DNA of 18,618 bases from JAVKFF01 sp040226215 (GTDB taxonomy: Bacteria; Pseudomonadota; Alphaproteobacteria; DSM-16000; Inquilinaceae), in the NCBI GenBank assembly GCA_040226215.1, contig JAVKFF010000137.1, positions 1-18,618 on the forward strand. The letters run 5' to 3'. Below, piece after piece: positions 6,799 to 13,005 of the stretch. The position numbers were made by a program, and so were the translations under genes. How positions within the stretch are numbered: the first letter of the stretch is position 1; the number at the start of each line of letters is the position of its first letter. The notes under the pieces were generated by a model. The model saw only the letters and a program-made list of their open reading frames with translations. It was not told the origin of the DNA and made no database searches.

Positions 6799-8403
6799 TC
6801 ATGTCTGGCTGCAGCCTTCGAGCATCATGTCGGCGGCCTTCTCCGCGATCATGATCGTCGGCGCATTCGGATGTCCCGTGTTCATCTCGGGCATCACCGA
6901 CGCATCCGCGATCCTCAGACCTTCCAGTCCGCGCACGCGCAGTTCCGGATCGACTACGGCCATCTCGTCCATTCCCATCCGGCAACTGCCCACCGGATGG
7001 AACGAGGTCGACGACATTTCGCGGATGTCAGCCAACAGCTGGGCATCACTCTCAACCGCGGGGCCGGGCGTGATTTCCGCACCACGTATTGGGTCGAACG
7101 CGACCTGATTGGCAATGTCACGAGCCCGGCGAACGAGGTTGATCATCACTTGCGCGTCATGAGGATCGGTCAGGTATCCCGGATCGATCTCCGATCGGTC
7201 GAACGGATCGTCGGACATGATTCCGACCCGCCCACGGCTGCGCGGGCGGGTCGGAAAACCGGAAATGGTGAAGCCATGACGATCAGGCGGCCTAAGCTCC
7301 GGCGCACCCAGGCTGATGAAGTAAGGGATCATCAGCAGTTCGATGTCCGGCACCGATACTTCCGGTCCCGAGCACAGAAACGCACCGGACTCGAAGTGGT
7401 TGGTAGAAAGCGGACCACTACGGTCCTGCTCGTAGCGCGCTTCGATCGACTGGATCGCGCTCGCGTCTCGGCCGAACGGGCTGAGCGGCTCGATAATCTC
7501 CCAGCGTGCGCGATAGTGCAGGTGATCCTGAAGATTCTCGCCGACACCGGGAAGGTCGTGTCGCACCGTGACGCCGGCGGCTCGCAACCGATCCGCGGGA
7601 CCTATTCCGGAGATCTGCAGCAGGTGAGGCGAGCCGATGGCGCCGGCCGCGAGAATGGTCTCCCGGTCAGCGCGTGCCTGATGACCCTGGCCGCCCACCA
7701 CGTAATCGACGCCAGTGACGCGCCGGCCCTCGATCGCCAGACCGGTAGCGGTCGCTCCGGTGACGACGGTGAGGTTGCTGCGTGTACGTGCCGGGAGCAG
7801 ATAGGCGCGGGCCGTGCTGCCACGTTCATTGCCGCTGATGGTGGCGGGGAAATAGCCGCAGCCCTCGATGTCACGACCATTCAGGTCGACATTGAAGGGC
7901 AGGCCGGCCTGCTGGCACGCGGCCAGGAACATCTCGGTCAGCGCGTAGCGCTCGGATTGTTCGTTGATCTCCAGCGGCCCGTCCGCGCCGTGAATCGCGG
8001 CCTCGCCACCTGAGTGAAAAGCCTCCGCGCGCTTGAAGTAGGGCAAGACGTCGTTCCAGCCCCAGCCGGCACAGCCAAGCTGGCGCCAATGGTCGTAGTC
8101 CGATGGGTGCCCACGAAGATAGATCATGTAGTTGATCGATCCGGTGCCGCCGATACAGCGGCCGCGCGGATAGGCGATCTGCCGGTTGTTCAGCGCCGGT
8201 TGCGGCGCTGTCCGGAAGCCCCAGTCAAACCGGGTGTTGGGAAGAGCGCCGAAACGGGCGGGTGTCGTGATCCTGGGATCGTCGTCGTGACCCCCAGCCT
8301 CGATCAGCAGGACGGTGACATCCGGATCGGCGGACAACCGCGAGGCAAGCACACACCCGGCGGAGCCCGCACCGACTACGATGAAGTCGAAATGACCAGC
8401 CAT
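6799..8403 (-). CDS. GMC family FAD-dependent oxidoreductase (choline/alcohol dehydrogenase-like)
   Basis: The 534-residue protein is a complete glucose-methanol-choline family flavoenzyme, which oxidises alcohols to aldehydes or acids. It begins with the FAD-binding GAGSAGCVLASRLS (11-23) and acidic end VLLIEAGG (31-38). GMC signature 1 reads YPRGRCIGGTGSINYMIYLRG, with GGTGS in place of the usual GGSSS; signature 2 is GAIGSPHLLQISGIGP. The C-terminal catalytic part has SFHPVGSCRMG (H469) and GHPNAPTIMIAEKAADM (H511), a likely His-His pair where many choline dehydrogenases have His-Asn. The substrate cannot be named; no betaine genes are adjacent. There is no signal peptide. The gene is visibly poorer in GC than its neighbours and sits 3' of a tRNA gene, hinting at acquisition by transfer. 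The ATG at 8403 sits only 11 bases after a TATGCT hexamer. Confidence 0.92.
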   Translation of the reverse strand: MAGHFDFIVVGAGSAGCVLASRLSADPDVTVLLIEAGGHDDDPRITTPARFGALPNTRFDWGFRTAPQPALNNRQIAYPRGRCIGGTGSINYMIYLRGHPSDYDHWRQLGCAGWGWNDVLPYFKRAEAFHSGGEAAIHGADGPLEINEQSERYALTEMFLAACQQAGLPFNVDLNGRDIEGCGYFPATISGNERGSTARAYLLPARTRSNLTVVTGATATGLAIEGRRVTGVDYVVGGQGHQARADRETILAAGAIGSPHLLQISGIGPADRLRAAGVTVRHDLPGVGENLQDHLHYRARWEIIEPLSPFGRDASAIQSIEARYEQDRSGPLSTNHFESGAFLCSGPEVSVPDIELLMIPYFISLGAPELRPPDRHGFTISGFPTRPRSRGRVGIMSDDPFDRSEIDPGYLTDPHDAQVMINLVRRARDIANQVAFDPIRGAEITPGPAVESDAQLLADIREMSSTSFHPVGSCRMGMDEMAVVDPELRVRGLEGLRIADASVMPEMNTGHPNAPTIMIAEKAADMMLEGCSQT

Positions 8404-8414
8404 CCGTCGAGGCT

Positions 8415-8420
8415 AGCATA
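8415..8420 (-). promoter_or_regulatory. TATGCT -10-like hexamer just before the GMC oxidoreductase start
   Basis: Read on the minus strand, TATGCT ends 11 bases before the ATG at 8403. If it is a true -10 element the transcript would start within about 5 bases of the start codon, giving a nearly leaderless mRNA. No good -35 hexamer is seen at the right spacing, so the call is weak and rests on recurrence of the hexamer before other genes. Confidence 0.3.
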
Positions 8421-8511
8421 GGTGCCGGAGAATGTCCGTTGACGCCCTGGCCAAGCGCCGACCACACGACGCCAGTCCGACGGCGCCGTCCGGCCAACCC
8501 CTTGAAAAAAT

Positions 8512-8588
8512 TGGTCGGAGTGAGAGGATTCGAACCTCCGGCCCCTGCCTCCCGAAGACAGTGCTCTACCAGGCTGAGCTACACTCCG
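8512..8588 (-). tRNA. tRNA-Pro (anticodon CGG)
   Basis: On the minus strand a full 77-base cloverleaf is present, including an encoded CCA end. The acceptor stem is CGGAGTG paired with CACTCCG, with discriminator A. The D arm contains TAGCTCAGCCTGGTAGAGC. The anticodon arm CTGTC-TTCGGGA-GGCAG has anticodon CGG (window bases 8552-8554). The T arm contains GGTTCGAATCC. It reads proline codon CCG, frequent in this GC-rich DNA. A run of six T follows shortly after CCA on the minus strand (8505-8510) and may help end transcription. It lies between ispB and the GMC gene, all on the minus strand. Confidence 0.97.
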
Positions 8589-8719
8589 ACCGACCTGGTA
8601 TGCCGTGGCCTGTCGCCCGTCGAGGGGCGTTCCGGTCGCGGTGGCGGGTGTATAGCGGCATCCGACGGGGCATGCAAGCGTCGGCGCGGGCGAGGGGCCT
8701 GCCGGTCCTGCAGGGCCGT

Positions 8720-8765
8720 CATTCGGGCCGCCATTCGGGCCGGCATTCGGGCCGGCATCGGGCCG
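8720..8765. repeat. Tandem 12-base repeat (CATTCGGGCCGG type)
   Basis: Three 12-base units start at 8720, 8732 and 8744 (the first ends in C instead of G) and are followed by a shortened unit at 8756-8765 that lacks one T. The array lies between the ispB stop codon and the tRNA-Pro gene. The remaining non-coding bases 8589-8805 show no convincing gene. The repeat probably arose by slippage; no function is evident. Confidence 0.85.
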
Positions 8766-8805
8766 TCCGGGCGCCGACAGGTGGGGGACCGGCCGGGCTC
8801 TTCCC

Positions 8806-9831
8806 TCAGTAGTCGCGCTCGACCACGAAGGTGACGAGGTCGGCGAGGATGTCGCGGATGGGATGCGGCGCAAACGCCTGCAGCGCCGCCAGGGCCTGGT
8901 CGCCATGGGCGCGGGCCCGCTCGATGGTACGGTCGAGCGCGCGATGGCGGCCAAGCAGCGTCATGGCCTGATCGAGGTCGCCCTCCTCGATCTCCTGCGC
9001 TTCCAGCGTGCGGGTCCAGAAGGCCCGTTCCGCCGCGTCCCCGTCGGCATGGGCGAGGATGATGGGCAGCGTCACCTTGCCCTCGCGAAAGTCGTCGCCC
9101 ACGGTCTTGCCCAGGCGCGCCTGGCTGGCGGAGTAGTCAAGCACGTCGTCGACCAGCTGGAAGGCCATGCCGAGCGAGCGGCCATAGGTGTCGAGCGCGG
9201 CGAGCCGGTCGCCGTCGGCACCCGCGGTGATGCCGCCGACGCTGGCCGCCGCCGCGAACAGGGCGGCGGTCTTGCCGTCAATCACCTTGAGATAGAGCGC
9301 CTCGTCGGTCTTCAGGTCGTTCTGGGCGGCGAGTTGCAGGACCTCGCCCTCGGCGATGACGGCCGAGGCGCGCGACAGCGTGCGCAGCACGTCGAGCGAG
9401 CCGTCCTCGGTCATCAGCTCGAAGGCGCGGGAGAACAGGAAGTCGCCGACCAGCACGCTGGGCTTGTTGCCGAAGACCTCGTTGGCGGAGGTCTGGCCGC
9501 GCCGAAGCACGCTCTCGTCCACCACGTCGTCATGCAGCAGGGTGGCGGTGTGGATGAACTCCACCACCGCCGCCAGCCGGGCGTGCCGATCGCCCTCATA
9601 GCCGCAGAGGCGGGCCGCGGCGATGGTCAGGGCCGGACGCACGCGCTTGCCGCCCGAGGCGACGATGTAGCTGGCCAGCGTCGGGATCAGCGCCACCTCG
9701 GAGTGCATGCGGTCCAGGATCTCCTGGTTCAGCACGGCCATGTCGTCGGCGAGCAGGGCGGTGAGCCGGGTGAGCGCGTCGCCGGGTTCCGCATCGGCGG
9801 AGTCGGCGGGAACGGATGTCGGGTCGGACAC
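8806..9831 (-). CDS. ispB: Polyprenyl diphosphate synthase (octaprenyl/decaprenyl type, quinone side chain)
   Basis: This trans-isoprenyl diphosphate synthase condenses isopentenyl diphosphate onto an allylic primer to make the long side chain of ubiquinone. Numbered from the chosen start (341 residues), visible motifs are GGKRVRP (60-66), the first Asp-rich motif DDVVD (101-105) followed by the basic RR pair of LRRG, and the second Asp-rich motif DDVLD (228-232) within FQLVDDVLDY. Product length (C40 or C50) cannot be read safely; C50 is usual for ubiquinone-10 alphaproteobacteria. GTG at 9831 is chosen (GTG at 9843 is an alternative) because a near-consensus promoter covers 9888-9915. The longer frame reaching 10029 would begin upstream of that promoter. 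It is divergent from the DUF2007 gene. Confidence 0.93.
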   Translation of the reverse strand: MSDPTSVPADSADAEPGDALTRLTALLADDMAVLNQEILDRMHSEVALIPTLASYIVASGGKRVRPALTIAAARLCGYEGDRHARLAAVVEFIHTATLLHDDVVDESVLRRGQTSANEVFGNKPSVLVGDFLFSRAFELMTEDGSLDVLRTLSRASAVIAEGEVLQLAAQNDLKTDEALYLKVIDGKTAALFAAAASVGGITAGADGDRLAALDTYGRSLGMAFQLVDDVLDYSASQARLGKTVGDDFREGKVTLPIILAHADGDAAERAFWTRTLEAQEIEEGDLDQAMTLLGRHRALDRTIERARAHGDQALAALQAFAPHPIRDILADLVTFVVERDY

Positions 9832-9887
9832 GGGGCGGGACACCAGGTTTCGGGGATGTGCTGTTGACGGGTCGCAAGTCGCCGCGC

Positions 9888-9915
9888 AGCATAGGCGGCG
9901 CCCTTGATCGGTCAA
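9888..9915 (-). promoter_or_regulatory. Promoter of ispB, with overlapping inverted repeat
   Basis: On the minus strand TTGACC (9910-9915) and TATGCT (9888-9893) are 16 bases apart, the best sigma-70-type promoter seen in the window. Predicted transcription begins near 9881, about 50 bases before the GTG at 9831. The -35 box overlaps the perfect inverted repeat at 9902-9917, which may be an operator. Confidence 0.6.
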
Positions 9916-9917
9916 GG
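9902..9917. promoter_or_regulatory. Perfect inverted repeat over the ispB -35 box, possible operator
   Basis: CCTTGA (9902-9907) and TCAAGG (9912-9917) are exact reverse complements separated by TCGG. The 16-bp palindrome lies between the divergent ispB and DUF2007 genes and covers the ispB -35 element. A dimeric regulator bound here could control one or both genes. No regulator is identified. Confidence 0.4.
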
Positions 9918-10003
9918 ACATCCGGCCGCGGGCGACCGCTGCGGTCCGGCCGGTCGAGACGGCCTTCCCGTGCTCTTTCCCACAGACATGGATCGCCAAG
10001 CCC

Positions 10004-10249
10004 ATGAAGGAAGTGCTCCGAACGACCAATCCGGTCGAGCTGTCCTGGAGCCAGGCGATGCTGAAGGATGCCGGGATCGCCTGCTTCGTCTACGACACCC
10101 ACATGTCGATCATGGAGGGCAGCCTGGGTATCCTGCCGCGCCGCCTGGCCGTGATCGACGAGGATTTCGAGCGGGCGCTGGATATCCTGAGCCGGAAGCC
10201 GTTCGACGACGAGGGCGGGCATGGCGGACACGATGACGGCGACGCCTGA
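10004..10249 (+). CDS. DUF2007 domain small protein (putative signal-transducing protein)
   Basis: The 81-residue protein matches the DUF2007 fold pattern: an initial strand MKEVLRTTNPVELSW, a helix SQAMLKDAGIACFVYDTHMS, a central IMEGSLGILPRRLAVIDEDFERALDIL, then an acidic His/Asp/Gly-rich tail (GGHGGHDDGD). DUF2007 proteins are short cytoplasmic proteins of unsettled function, sometimes annotated as PII-like signal transducers. The His/Asp tail could bind metal, but that is speculation. The ATG at 10004 has only a weak ribosome site. The 3' end overlaps the methyltransferase start by 29 bases, so the two genes are translationally linked, an arrangement I recall from alphaproteobacteria. Confidence 0.85.
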   Translation: MKEVLRTTNPVELSWSQAMLKDAGIACFVYDTHMSIMEGSLGILPRRLAVIDEDFERALDILSRKPFDDEGGHGGHDDGDA

Positions 10250-10991
10250 CGGCGATCCAGCCGCCGCCGTCACCAGGGACACGCTGCTGGGCGGACGTGT
10301 CGTCATTTTCCAGCCGGCCGAGGGCTACCGGGTGGCTGTCGACCCGGTGCTGCTGGCCGCCGCCTGTCCGGCGCGGCCGGGCGAGCGGGCGATCGAGCTT
10401 GGCTGCGGCACGGCGGCGGCGCTGCTCTGCCTGGCGGCCCGCCAGCCCGAACTCGACCTCACCGGCGTCGAGCGGGACGGTGCGGCACTGGCGCTCGCCG
10501 GAATGAGCGTCGCCGAGAACGGACTGTCGAGCCGCTGCCGCCTGGTCGAGGGCGACGTCGCCGCGCTGCCGGGCGATCTTGGTCCCTTCGAGCAGGTGCT
10601 GATGAACCCACCCTTCCTGGAGGACGGGGAGGGCAGCCGTTCGCCGCAGGCCTGGCGCGATCGCGCCCATCACGGCGGCGTGCTTGCCGACTGGGTCGCG
10701 GCGGCGCATGCGGTCCTGGCGCCGAAGGGCTGGCTGACCACGATCCACCGGGCGGACCGCTTCGACCGTCTGGTGGCACTGCTGGCACCCCGGTTCGGGG
10801 CGATCACCCTGATCCCGCTGCTGCCCCGGGACGGCGCGGCGGCCAGACGGGTGATCGTGCGAGCCCGCAAGGGGGTGCGTTCGCCCGCGGCGATCCTGCC
10901 GCCGCTGGTGTTGCACCGCAACGACGGGTGTTTCACCGTGGCCGCCGACAGGGTATTGCAGGGTGGCGCCGCGCTCGACGACGTCCTATGA
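10221..10991 (+). CDS. tRNA1(Val) (adenine-37-N6)-methyltransferase-like / YfiC family methyltransferase
   Basis: The 256-residue class I SAM-dependent methyltransferase has AIELGCGTAAALL (58-69) as SAM motif I and the acidic VERD (83-86) at the end of the second strand. The N6-adenine catalytic tetrapeptide NPPF is at 129-132. The N-terminal GYRVAVDPVLLAAA (35-48) is characteristic of the YfiC/TrmN6 group, which methylates A37 of tRNA-Val in E. coli. A different RNA or protein substrate is possible. The ATG at 10221 follows GAGGGCGGGC; ATG at 10233 is an alternative. It overlaps the DUF2007 gene and precedes the S49 peptidase by 40 bases. Confidence 0.87.
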   Translation: MADTMTATPDGDPAAAVTRDTLLGGRVVIFQPAEGYRVAVDPVLLAAACPARPGERAIELGCGTAAALLCLAARQPELDLTGVERDGAALALAGMSVAENGLSSRCRLVEGDVAALPGDLGPFEQVLMNPPFLEDGEGSRSPQAWRDRAHHGGVLADWVAAAHAVLAPKGWLTTIHRADRFDRLVALLAPRFGAITLIPLLPRDGAAARRVIVRARKGVRSPAAILPPLVLHRNDGCFTVAADRVLQGGAALDDVL

Positions 10992-11031
10992 ACCGGCCAG
11001 AACGTGATCCGCTTCCAGATGGCGAGGACGA

Positions 11032-11889
11032 ATGATGAGCGCCTTCACCGACAGGCTACGCAAGCGCTTCCAGGACATCACCGAGCCGCCGCCGGTGATC
11101 CCGGTCCTGCGCCTGGAGGGCGTGATCAACGCCGATGGCGTGGGCCGCCGGCGCGGCATCTCCATGGCCCGGCTCGCCGAGCCGATCGAGAAGGCGTTCG
11201 CCGTCTCCAAGGCGCCGGCCGTGGCGCTGATCGTCAACTCGCCCGGCGGATCGCCTGTGCAGTCCGCCCTGATCGCGCGGCGCATCCGCGACCTGGCGGA
11301 GGAGAAGAACAAGCGGGTCATCGCCTTCGTGGAGGATGTGGCAGCCTCGGGCGGCTACTGGCTGGCGGCGGCCGGCGACGAGATCTATGCCGACCGCTCC
11401 TCGATCGTCGGCTCGATCGGCGTCATCGCCGCCTTCTTCGGCTTCCACGACTTCATCGGCCGCTGGGGTGTCGAGCGCCGGGTCTACACCGCCGGTGAGC
11501 GAAAGCTGATGGCCGATCCATTCCAGCCCGAGAAGGCCGAGGACGTGGCCCGCATCAAGCTGCTGCAGGCCGACATCCACCAGGCCTTCATCAATCACGT
11601 TCGCGAGCGGCGCGGTCCCAATCTCGCCGCCGATGACGAGACGCTGTTCAACGGCGATGTGTGGACCGGCGAGCGGGCGCTCGACCTCGGCCTGATCGAC
11701 GGCATCGGCCATCTGCGTCCGGTGCTGCGCGACCGCTTCGGCGACCGCGTGCGCTTCAAGGTCTTCGGCGGGCACGGCGGCATTCTGGCCAGGCTGGGCA
11801 TGGGGCAGGGACGCTTCGGCCGCGACCTGGCCGACGGCGCGATCGAGGCGGTGGAGGAACGGGCGCACTGGCAACGCTTCGGTCTGTAA
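11032..11889 (+). CDS. S49 family serine peptidase (SppA/SohB-like)
   Basis: Members of family S49 cleave signal peptides or other membrane-associated peptides with a Ser-Lys dyad. The 285-residue protein has the nucleophile in EDVAASGGYWLAAA (S106) and the general-base lysine in TAGERKLMADPF (K158). Other family landmarks are ALIVNSPGGSPVQS (65-78), SIVGSIGVI (124-132) and the late DVWTGERALDLGLIDGIG. It is a single-domain short form, about half the length of E. coli SppA. No signal peptide or N-terminal membrane helix is visible, so it may be cytoplasmic or peripheral. Two adjacent ATG codons (11032, 11035) follow a GAGGA site. It lies between the methyltransferase and glyQ. Confidence 0.93.
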   Translation: MMSAFTDRLRKRFQDITEPPPVIPVLRLEGVINADGVGRRRGISMARLAEPIEKAFAVSKAPAVALIVNSPGGSPVQSALIARRIRDLAEEKNKRVIAFVEDVAASGGYWLAAAGDEIYADRSSIVGSIGVIAAFFGFHDFIGRWGVERRVYTAGERKLMADPFQPEKAEDVARIKLLQADIHQAFINHVRERRGPNLAADDETLFNGDVWTGERALDLGLIDGIGHLRPVLRDRFGDRVRFKVFGGHGGILARLGMGQGRFGRDLADGAIEAVEERAHWQRFGL

Positions 11890-11941
11890 CCCAGCTGGGC
11901 CATGACCTGACCGGACGGCAGGATTGTGCACTGCGGAAGCG

Positions 11942-11971
11942 TTGCTTGAATTGGGCGGGGCCGCTCTTTAA
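11942..11971 (+). promoter_or_regulatory. Candidate promoter for glyQ-glyS
   Basis: TTGCTT (11942-11947) and CTTTAA (11966-11971) are 18 bases apart in the 162-base gap before glyQ. The gap is the longest within this gene series, so an independent promoter is expected. The -10 match is weak. A CCCCG/CGGGG stem with a 7-base loop follows at 11991-12007, and an 11-base direct repeat (CATGACCTGAC at 11901 and 12017) brackets the segment. Confidence 0.35.
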
Positions 11972-12051
11972 GGTGCCGCTCCGTCAGCGACCCCGCCGCC
12001 GCCGGGGCGCGCCCATCATGACCTGACGGCCGAGACCGAACCGCCCAACCG

Positions 12052-12969
12052 ATGTCCGCATTGCCAGCACTGTCCGCCACGCCACCGGACCGGACCATCG
12101 CCGACAAGCCCAAGAGCTTCCAGGAGCTGATCCTGCGCCTGCAGGCCTTCTGGGCCGCGAAGGGCTGCGTCATCCTGCAGCCCTACGACATGGAGGTCGG
12201 CGCCGGCACCTTCCACCCGGCCACGACCCTGCGCTCCCTGGGGCCGGAGCGGGTGTGGAACTGCGCCTATGTGCAGCCCTCGCGGCGGCCGACCGACGGG
12301 CGCTACGGCGAGAACCCCAACCGCTTGCAGCACTACTACCAGTTCCAGGTGCTGATGAAGCCGTCGCCGGAGGATGCGCAGGGGCTCTATCTCGAAAGCC
12401 TCTATGCCATCGGCATCGATCCCGGCCTGCACGATCTGCGCTTCGTCGAGGACGACTGGGAGAGCCCGACGCTGGGCGCCTGGGGGCTCGGCTGGGAGGT
12501 CTGGTGCGACGGCATGGAGGTGACGCAGTTCACCTATTTCCAGCAGGTCGGCGGCATCGAATGCGATCCCGTTCCGGTCGAACTGACCTACGGACTGGAG
12601 CGCATCGCCATGTACCTGCTGGACGTGGAGAACGTCTACGATCTGCCGTTCAACGATCCCGACCTGCCGGGCGCCAAGACCTATGGCGACATCTTTCTGC
12701 GGGCGGAGAAGGAGTATTCGGCCTACAATTTCGAGCATGCCGACACCGACGCCCTGCTCGCCCATTTCCGCGACGCGGAGGCGGAGTGCGGCCGGCTGAT
12801 CGCGGTCCGCAAGCCGCTGCCGGCCTACGACCAGTGCATCAAGGCCTCGCACCTGTTCAACCTGCTCGACGCCCGCGGCGTGATCAGCGTGGTGGAGCGC
12901 CAGTCCTACATCCTGCGGGTGCGGGAGCTGGCGCGACAGTGCTGCCACATGTGGCTGGACGCGGCATGA
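12052..12969 (+). CDS. glyQ: Glycyl-tRNA synthetase alpha subunit
   Basis: The 305-residue subunit carries the class II catalytic core of the bacterial alpha2-beta2 glycyl-tRNA synthetase, which activates glycine and loads tRNA-Gly in the cytoplasm. Hallmarks are SFQELILRLQAFW, GCVILQPYDMEVGAGTFHP, the motif 2 region VQPSRRPTDGRYGENPNRLQ, YYQFQVLMKP, and the glycine-rich GLGWEVWCDGMEVTQFTYFQ and ELTYGLERIAMYL. The length is normal, with about 20 extra residues at the N-terminus before the conserved SFQEL. No strong ribosome site precedes the ATG at 12052, but no other start would keep the conserved core. glyS follows after 36 bases. Confidence 0.98.
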   Translation: MSALPALSATPPDRTIADKPKSFQELILRLQAFWAAKGCVILQPYDMEVGAGTFHPATTLRSLGPERVWNCAYVQPSRRPTDGRYGENPNRLQHYYQFQVLMKPSPEDAQGLYLESLYAIGIDPGLHDLRFVEDDWESPTLGAWGLGWEVWCDGMEVTQFTYFQQVGGIECDPVPVELTYGLERIAMYLLDVENVYDLPFNDPDLPGAKTYGDIFLRAEKEYSAYNFEHADTDALLAHFRDAEAECGRLIAVRKPLPAYDQCIKASHLFNLLDARGVISVVERQSYILRVRELARQCCHMWLDAA

Positions 12970-13005
12970 CCCGATCCCCCCGGCACGCGCGACGCTGAGC
13001 GAGAA

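Noticed and set aside
6740..6810. Second attachment site matching the tRNA-Pro 3' end, which would define an island with the GMC gene
   Set aside because: No stretch resembling the T-arm/acceptor sequence was found there and no integrase is present.
6871..8013. A 380-codon + strand frame opposite the GMC gene
   Set aside because: The minus strand encodes a full GMC enzyme with all signatures; the + frame has no domain.
8432..8834. Two + strand frames of about 130 codons across the tRNA and 12-base repeats
   Set aside because: They read through the tRNA gene and the tandem repeats (RHSG-type peptides) and have no family resemblance or good ribosome site.
11890..12051. Riboswitch or T-box leader before glyQ
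   Set aside because: No glycine-riboswitch core or T-box sequence is recognisable; only a candidate promoter and a short GC stem are seen.
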